Source: Verrucomicrobium sp. BvORR106
GTDB taxonomy: Bacteria; Verrucomicrobiota; Verrucomicrobiia; Verrucomicrobiales; Verrucomicrobiaceae
Reading direction: 5' to 3'
NCBI RefSeq assembly: GCF_000739655.1
Contig: NZ_BATR01000051.1
Span: 1-64,000, forward strand
DNA length: 64,000 nucleotides
The stretch's first letter is position 1; every line of letters begins with the position of its first letter. The notes beneath the pieces were generated by a model. It had not been told where the DNA came from. It saw nothing but the letters and a program-made list of their open reading frames with translations, and did no database searches. This document shows positions 59,291-64,000 of this stretch, piece by piece. The translations under genes and the position numbers were made by a program.

Positions 59291-59920
59291 ATGTTCAGCA
59301 GCCTCTTCAAACGCGACGACACTTTCTACACTTTGCTGGAGGCCAGTGCCGCGGAAGCGCGGAACTGCGCCATTCTGCTGAAAGATGTAATGGCCCACAT
59401 AGGAGCTGATACAAGCTCCCAGTTGGATGCAATCGCCCAGAGCCGGCGCAAACACAAGCGCCTGACGCAGGAGGTGACGGAGCGTCTTTGCAAGACCTTC
59501 ATCACTCCGCTGGACCGCGAGGACATCGAGCACCTGAGCAGCGCGCTGCACAAGATCCCGAAGACGGTGGAGAAGATCGCGGAGCGTCTCACCCTCTGCC
59601 CGGTGCAGTACGCGAACGACATCGTTTCCCGCCAGATCAACCTGCTGGATCTCGGCACGGTGGAGGTGGTGAACATGGTGGGTGCCCTGCGCAAGAAGGC
59701 AGGTATGGAGCACATTCAGGACATGCAGGACCGGCTCCAGCACATCGAGGGCGATGGGGACAAGATGCTCATGGACCTGCTCCGCCAGCTCTACAGCGGC
59801 AAGGCGGACCCCATTGAGGTGCTGATTCTCAAAGACCTGTACGAACTCTTGGAGCGGGCGATCGACCGCTGCCGCGACGCCGGGAACGTGGTCTTCCAAG
59901 TGGTGCTGAAGTACTCCTGA
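59291..59920 (+). CDS. PhoU-like DUF47 protein
   Basis: 209 aa from the ATG at 59291. Mostly helical, with the DUF47 features FKRDDTFYTLLEASAAEARNCA and EDIEHLSSALHKIPKTVEKI. DUF47 proteins are paired with PiT phosphate transporters and are thought to modulate them, as PhoU does for Pst. The gene ends 16 bp before the PiT gene, so the two are surely co-transcribed. Confidence 0.92.
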   Translation: MFSSLFKRDDTFYTLLEASAAEARNCAILLKDVMAHIGADTSSQLDAIAQSRRKHKRLTQEVTERLCKTFITPLDREDIEHLSSALHKIPKTVEKIAERLTLCPVQYANDIVSRQINLLDLGTVEVVNMVGALRKKAGMEHIQDMQDRLQHIEGDGDKMLMDLLRQLYSGKADPIEVLILKDLYELLERAIDRCRDAGNVVFQVVLKYS

Positions 59921-59936
59921 TCCGCCACTTTTTCCC

Positions 59937-60983
59937 ATGCTGACGCTCTTCCTCTGCGTACTCATCGCAGCGCTGGCCTTCGAGTACATCAACGGATTCC
60001 ACGATGCGGCGAACGCCATCGCCACCGTGGTCTCCACCAAGGTGCTGACCCCGCGTCAGGCCATCATGCTGGCCGCGGTCTGCAACTTGTTCGGCGCGCT
60101 CATGGGCACCGCCGTCGCCAAGGCGGTGGGCAAGGACTTCGTCGATGTGAGTGCGGTGACCATGGCCACGGTGCTGGCGGCCCTGCTGGGCGCCATCATC
60201 TGGAATCTGATCACCTGGTGGTTCGGCATTCCGTCCAGCTCCAGCCACGCGCTGGTGGGTGGGCTCTGCGGAGCTGGCATTGCCTCCTCGCCCAAGGGCT
60301 GGGACGTGTTGCTCTGGGGCACGGGCCTCTGGCCCAAGCTGATCAAGCCCATGATCTTGTCCCCGTTGATCGGCTTCGTCCTCGGGGCCATCATCATGCT
60401 GCTGCTGAATTTCCTGCTCTTCAAATCGCAGCCTTCATGGATCAACCGAGTCTTCGGTCGCCTTCAGATTGTCAGTGCGGCCTTCATGGGGCTGAGCCAC
60501 GGCACGAACGATGCTCAGAAGACGATGGGCATCATCGCCCTGGCCATGTACACCGGTACGCAATCGGGTGCCTTCAATGAACTGCCCGGCTGGCTCGGCT
60601 TCCTGAAGTCGGAGAAATTTGAGATCCCCCCTTGGGTGGTCATCGTGTGTGCCATCACCATGTTCGCCGGCACGGCGGGCGGAGGCTGGCGCATCATCAA
60701 GACCATGGGCCACAAGATGGTGAAGCTGATGCCGGTGCACGGTTTCGCCGCAGAGACCACGGCGGCAGTGATCATCCAGTCTGCCAGCCACATGGGCATC
60801 CCGCTTTCCACCACGCACGTCATTTCCACCAGCATCATGGGGGTGGGGGCAACCCGCCGCCTGAGCGCGGTGAAGTGGGGCATTGTGCACCGCATCGTGT
60901 GGGCCTGGGTGCTGACGCTTCCGGTCACCGGCATGCTCGGCTACTGGCTGCTGAAGCTGCTGGATGTCTTCGGGTTCCATTGA
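59937..60983 (+). CDS. pit: Low-affinity inorganic phosphate transporter, PiT family
   Basis: 348 aa, about 10 transmembrane helices. Both PiT signatures are present: FEYINGFHDAANAIATVVST at the start and GLSHGTNDAQKTMGIIALAM in the second half, each with the GxNDxA-like phosphate/cation site. PiT transports metal-phosphate complexes with protons. It follows the DUF47 gene by 16 bp. Confidence 0.95.
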   Translation: MLTLFLCVLIAALAFEYINGFHDAANAIATVVSTKVLTPRQAIMLAAVCNLFGALMGTAVAKAVGKDFVDVSAVTMATVLAALLGAIIWNLITWWFGIPSSSSHALVGGLCGAGIASSPKGWDVLLWGTGLWPKLIKPMILSPLIGFVLGAIIMLLLNFLLFKSQPSWINRVFGRLQIVSAAFMGLSHGTNDAQKTMGIIALAMYTGTQSGAFNELPGWLGFLKSEKFEIPPWVVIVCAITMFAGTAGGGWRIIKTMGHKMVKLMPVHGFAAETTAAVIIQSASHMGIPLSTTHVISTSIMGVGATRRLSAVKWGIVHRIVWAWVLTLPVTGMLGYWLLKLLDVFGFH

Positions 60984-61080
60984 GGACTGAAGTGGATCGG
61001 CCGGGAGTTGGTCGATCCGTCACGTTTGTATCATTCTCCGGCCTTGCAGGCGGCGGCGGACCTTGTTCAAGTTGAGGCGC

Positions 61081-62196
61081 ATGTCTGCCGCCCTGCCTTG
61101 GTACGCTGTTGAGAACATCGACGAAATTCCGTCGCCCTCCCTGCTGGTCTATCCGGATCGGATCGAGGAGAACTTGCGGCGGATGATTGCCCTGGTGGGA
61201 GGCGTGCAACGGCTGCGCCCGCACATGAAGACCCACAAGATGCCGGAGGTGATCAAGCAGCACCTCGCTCTGGGCATCACCAAGTTCAAGTGCGCCACCA
61301 TCGCTGAGGCAGAGATGACGGCCGAAGCTGGGGCCAAGGACGTCTTGCTGGCCTACCCGCTCGTCGGGCCAAACATCGCGCGTTTCTTGAAGTTGAAGCG
61401 GCAGTATCCGCAAACGCGGTTCTGCGCGGTGGCAGACGATCCGGATGCAGCCCATGCTCTCTCCGCCGCGGCGGAGAAAGAAGGTGTGACGGCGGAGGTG
61501 ATGCTAGAGGTGAATTGCGGCATGGCTCGTACGGGCATTGCGCCCGGTGAAGGAGCGATCCAGCTTTATCAATTACTCGCCACTCTGCCGAACGTGCAGG
61601 TGGCTGGGATCCATGCCTACGACGGCCATATTCACGATCACGATCTGGCGGCTCGTACCGCGGCAGTGGAAGCGGCGTATCAGCCTGTGGAAGCCTTGCG
61701 GGATCGCCTGCTGGCGCTCGGTCAGAGCGTGCCGCACTACGTGGTGAGTGGTACGCCCACCTTTGGTATCCATGCCCGGCGTGGCACCTATGAATGCAGC
61801 CCCGGCACCTGCGTGCTCTGGGACTGGGGCTATGGCACCAAGCATCCAGATCTCGACTTCCTGCACGCCGCACTGGTGGTGACGCGGGTGATCAGCAAAC
61901 CGGCTCCCGAGCGGTTGACTTTGGACCTGGGGCACAAGGCGATCGCCGCCGAGAATCCGCATCCCAGAGTCTATCTCCTGAACCTGCCGGATGCCAAAGC
62001 GGTGATGCACAGCGAGGAACACCTGGCCGTGGAGACGCCACAGGCGGGTGAACTCCCCGTGGGCAGCGTCGTGTACGGCGTGCCCTGGCACATCTGTCCC
62101 ACCGTGGCGCTGCACTCCCATGCGTTTGTCGTGCGGGATGGCCGCGCGGATGGCACCTGGAAGGTGGCCGGCCGGGAGCGGGTGATCACCGTGTGA
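61081..62196 (+). CDS. D-threonine aldolase-like PLP enzyme
   Basis: 371 aa from the ATG at 61081. Alanine-racemase N-terminal fold with RLRPHMKTHKMPEVI, where the Lys forms the PLP Schiff base, and MLEVNCGMARTGIAPGEG, followed by a C-terminal beta domain with the zinc-binding HSHAFV and C/H ligands near PWHICPTVALHSH. The family includes D-threonine aldolase and DSD1-type D-serine dehydratase. It lies about 880 bp upstream of a membrane dipeptidase gene, both acting on D-amino acid or peptide substrates. Confidence 0.88.
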   Translation: MSAALPWYAVENIDEIPSPSLLVYPDRIEENLRRMIALVGGVQRLRPHMKTHKMPEVIKQHLALGITKFKCATIAEAEMTAEAGAKDVLLAYPLVGPNIARFLKLKRQYPQTRFCAVADDPDAAHALSAAAEKEGVTAEVMLEVNCGMARTGIAPGEGAIQLYQLLATLPNVQVAGIHAYDGHIHDHDLAARTAAVEAAYQPVEALRDRLLALGQSVPHYVVSGTPTFGIHARRGTYECSPGTCVLWDWGYGTKHPDLDFLHAALVVTRVISKPAPERLTLDLGHKAIAAENPHPRVYLLNLPDAKAVMHSEEHLAVETPQAGELPVGSVVYGVPWHICPTVALHSHAFVVRDGRADGTWKVAGRERVITV

Positions 62197-62297
62197 CGTT
62201 GCAGGAATGTGTGTATCATTGTCGCATACTCCAAAATCAACATCACCCGTACTCGACTCGAAGGAGTCTCAGAGTTTGCCTAACTTAGCAGCCGTGA

Positions 62298-62711
62298 ATG
62301 CACCCGGCGATTGAATCCATGGACTTGCCCGACCTCAAATTGACGGACTTTCCTGCGGACTCCCGTAGTCGCGAGCTTTGGCTACAGCACGCCGCAGGTC
62401 ACATCTTGTTTCGGGATGTGCGAGATTATGCGGTGCAGCGACTGGATCCTTCGCTATCACCTGAGGCAAGGGCTGCCGCGATCAAGGCGGCGAATGATGC
62501 CTTGTATGGATTGATGATGATCTTGGACGGCGTGACTGGGGGTCTTGAGAACGATTCATCCAAAGTTAGCTTGCGAATGATCGCGGAGCTTACTGCAATG
62601 GACAGCGCAGAGGTAGTTCATTCGCTAGATTTGTTGGATGGAGACGGGATGTGCATGGGGTATCACGGTTGGCAGGAAGGTGACTTTGGTGAACTTCCGC
62701 CGTTTGCTTGA
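62298..62711 (+). CDS. Hypothetical protein, 137 aa
   Basis: Soluble, acidic, with an ELTAMDSAEVVHSLDLLDGDGMCMGYHGW C-terminal half that is plausible as a folded domain. It is less GC-rich than the flanking enzymes. No family recognised. It and the 83-aa gene sit between two D-amino-acid enzymes and may be an insertion. The ATG at 62298 has no strong ribosome-binding site; ATG 62319 is an alternative. Confidence 0.6.
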   Translation: MHPAIESMDLPDLKLTDFPADSRSRELWLQHAAGHILFRDVRDYAVQRLDPSLSPEARAAAIKAANDALYGLMMILDGVTGGLENDSSKVSLRMIAELTAMDSAEVVHSLDLLDGDGMCMGYHGWQEGDFGELPPFA

Positions 62712-62805
62712 CCTGAAAAACTGCTAGCACGATGTTTACCGTGACTACAACCCACCGCTGTTATTTGCTCTCTACCTCGAGGTCGGAACAGCTTTTTCGC
62801 TAGCC

Positions 62806-63057
62806 ATGGGTGCCATCAAAGAGATTGAAGACGCCATCCTGAGCCTTCCTCCGGGGCAGTTCTATGAATTGATGGACTGGATGCGCCATCGTCATTTGGA
62901 CGTATTGTCAAGCGAGGGGCTTGAGTCTCCGGAGCTCGAGCGACAGTTGATCGAGGCAGTGGAAAGCGAGGCCGTGCCGACTGATGAAGCGCTTTTTGCC
63001 CACCTGAGAAAGAATATCGAGTCGAAGGCCGGAGATGGTTTCGGCCAGATATCTTAG
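62806..63057 (+). CDS. Small protein, 83 aa, possibly antitoxin-like
   Basis: MGAIKEIEDAILSLPPGQFY then an acidic Leu/Glu-rich region and FAHLRKNIES at the end. A segment of this kind, an acidic helix ahead of a short basic tail, is seen in RelB/Phd-type antitoxins, but there is no adjacent toxin gene, since the dipeptidase begins 23 bp downstream. Function unknown. Confidence 0.5.
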   Translation: MGAIKEIEDAILSLPPGQFYELMDWMRHRHLDVLSSEGLESPELERQLIEAVESEAVPTDEALFAHLRKNIESKAGDGFGQIS

Positions 63058-63079
63058 TTCCTTTGTTTCACTCCATTCC

Positions 63080-64000
63080 ATGAGCTCTTCTCCACATTTC
63101 ATCTTCGACGCCCATCTTGATCTCTCCATGAATGCCATGGAGTGGAACCGTGATCTGACCCGCCCCATTGAGGAGATTCGTCGCCGGGAGCAGGGCAAGA
63201 CGGACATGAAGGATCGTGGCAACGGGGTGGTGTGCTTCCCGGAGATGCGACGGGGACGGATCGGGATTTGTGTGGCCACGCAGATTGCTCGTTATGTGAA
63301 GGAGACCAATCCCTTCCCCGGCTGGCATTCTCCCGAAATTGCCTGGGCGATGACGCAGGCGCAGCTGGCCTGGTATCGGGCGATGGAAGAGAAGGGGGAG
63401 ATGAAGCAGATCCGCACCGCCGGAGAGCTCAAAGCGATGGCGGATCTCTGGCTGGGAGAGCCGCCGGCTGATGCGCCGATTGGCTACATCCTCAGCCTGG
63501 AAGGGGCGGACTCCATGATCACCCTGGGGCATCTGGAGCGCTCTTATGCCGATGGTCTTCGGGCCCTGGGGCCTGCCCACTATGGCGTGGGGACGTATTC
63601 TCCTGGAACCGAGGCGGAAGGTCCGCTCACCGCCAAAGGGCGGGAGCTGGTGAAGGAGATGGACCGCCTGGGCATCATCATGGATGCCACGCACCTGACC
63701 GACGAGGCTTTCTGGGAGGCGGTCGAGTTGTTTCAAGGACCCGTCTGGGCCAGCCATCAGAACTGCCGCGCCCTGGTGCCGGCTCAGCGCCAGTTCACGG
63801 ATGAGCAGCTCAAGCATCTCTTTGACCGTGGCGGCGTGATCGGTGCGGCTCTGGATGCCTGGATGATGGTGCCGGGCTGGATCAAGTTCAAAACCCGGCC
63901 GGAGGATACCGGGGTGAACCTGCAGCACATGGTGGATCACATTGATCACGTCTGCCAGCTTGCGGGGAACTCCCTGCATGCCGGCGTGGGCACGGATCTG
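63080..64000 (+). CDS. Membrane dipeptidase (peptidase family M19), 3' end beyond window
   Basis: 307 codons are visible from the ATG at 63080. The zinc-binding start is FDAHLDLSMNAMEWNRDL (HxD), followed by ILSLEGADSM with the bridging Glu, GIIMDATHL with a second metal-site His, and VWASHQNCRAL. Renal-type dipeptidases hydrolyse dipeptides with D- or L-C-terminal residues. The neighbouring D-threonine-aldolase-like gene supports a D-amino acid role. Start chosen at the ATG just before SSSPHF. Confidence 0.88.
   Translation, partial: MSSSPHFIFDAHLDLSMNAMEWNRDLTRPIEEIRRREQGKTDMKDRGNGVVCFPEMRRGRIGICVATQIARYVKETNPFPGWHSPEIAWAMTQAQLAWYRAMEEKGEMKQIRTAGELKAMADLWLGEPPADAPIGYILSLEGADSMITLGHLERSYADGLRALGPAHYGVGTYSPGTEAEGPLTAKGRELVKEMDRLGIIMDATHLTDEAFWEAVELFQGPVWASHQNCRALVPAQRQFTDEQLKHLFDRGGVIGAALDAWMMVPGWIKFKTRPEDTGVNLQHMVDHIDHVCQLAGNSLHAGVGTDL

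Noticed and set aside
62806-63057. A complete toxin-antitoxin pair
   Set aside because: No toxin gene is present on either side; the downstream gene is a metal-dependent dipeptidase.

Overview
The window is a GC-rich, gene-dense chromosomal segment from what is most likely a member of the Verrucomicrobiota (Verrucomicrobium/Prosthecobacter-like). The inference rests on protein families typical of the Planctomycetes-Verrucomicrobia lineage: one DUF1592/DUF1588 cytochrome plus DUF1552 operon, two planctomycete-type cytochrome (PSCyt1/DUF1549/DUF1553) plus DUF1501 pairs, and a PEGA-domain Ser/Thr kinase. A peptidoglycan synthase (PBP1A) is also present. No rRNA, tRNA, insertion sequence or CRISPR array was seen.

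Layout. 1-2243: MoxR ATPase (cut by the window edge) and a glycosyltransferase. 2403-4842: a visibly AT-richer two-gene restriction-modification unit, probably acquired. 5198-10664: a small membrane protein facing a four-gene overlapping operon DUF1552 - DUF1592 cytochrome - HMA-domain protein - membrane protein. 10807-18706: acetyltransferase, DMT exporter, a lipoprotein with a structured leader, ilvC, FKBP isomerase, an HTTM-type membrane pair and an RluE-like pseudouridine synthase. 19577-24091: Ser/Thr kinase and an FHA/pseudokinase protein. 24266-34936: two copies of the PSCyt/DUF1501 pair. 35111-41885: PBP1A, MidA methyltransferase, phosphatidylserine decarboxylase, YceH, LysR regulator and ferredoxin. 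42589-51312: M3 oligopeptidase, SerA, an ATP-grasp-like protein, a lipoprotein and a DUF485/ActP acetate symporter unit. 52195-57099: YwqK-like lipoprotein, a glycosidase-glycosyltransferase fusion with an apparent frameshift, and a secreted FAD oxidoreductase. 57184-64000: ECF sigma factor, a DapA-like protein, a PhoU-like/PiT phosphate unit, a D-threonine-aldolase-like enzyme, two small unknown genes and a membrane dipeptidase (cut by the window edge).

The most striking non-coding signal is a family of hairpin-rich interspersed repeats. All four long (>500 bp) gaps between convergent genes (18707-19576, 30036-30720, 41886-42588, 51313-52194) contain copies, arranged as inverted pairs; the shorter convergent gaps have none. 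The modules are built from short stems closed mostly by three-base loops, and one stem shows a paired compensatory change between copies. A separate perfect 32-bp inverted pair (REPIN-like) lies at 52006-52171. Other points worth checking are a PBP1A whose transpeptidase SxxK and SxN motifs have lost their key residues, a one-base frameshift in a C6 tract near the 3' end of the fusion glycosyltransferase, a PD-(D/E)xK-type candidate restriction enzyme, and an ATP-grasp-like protein whose motif order looks circularly permuted.
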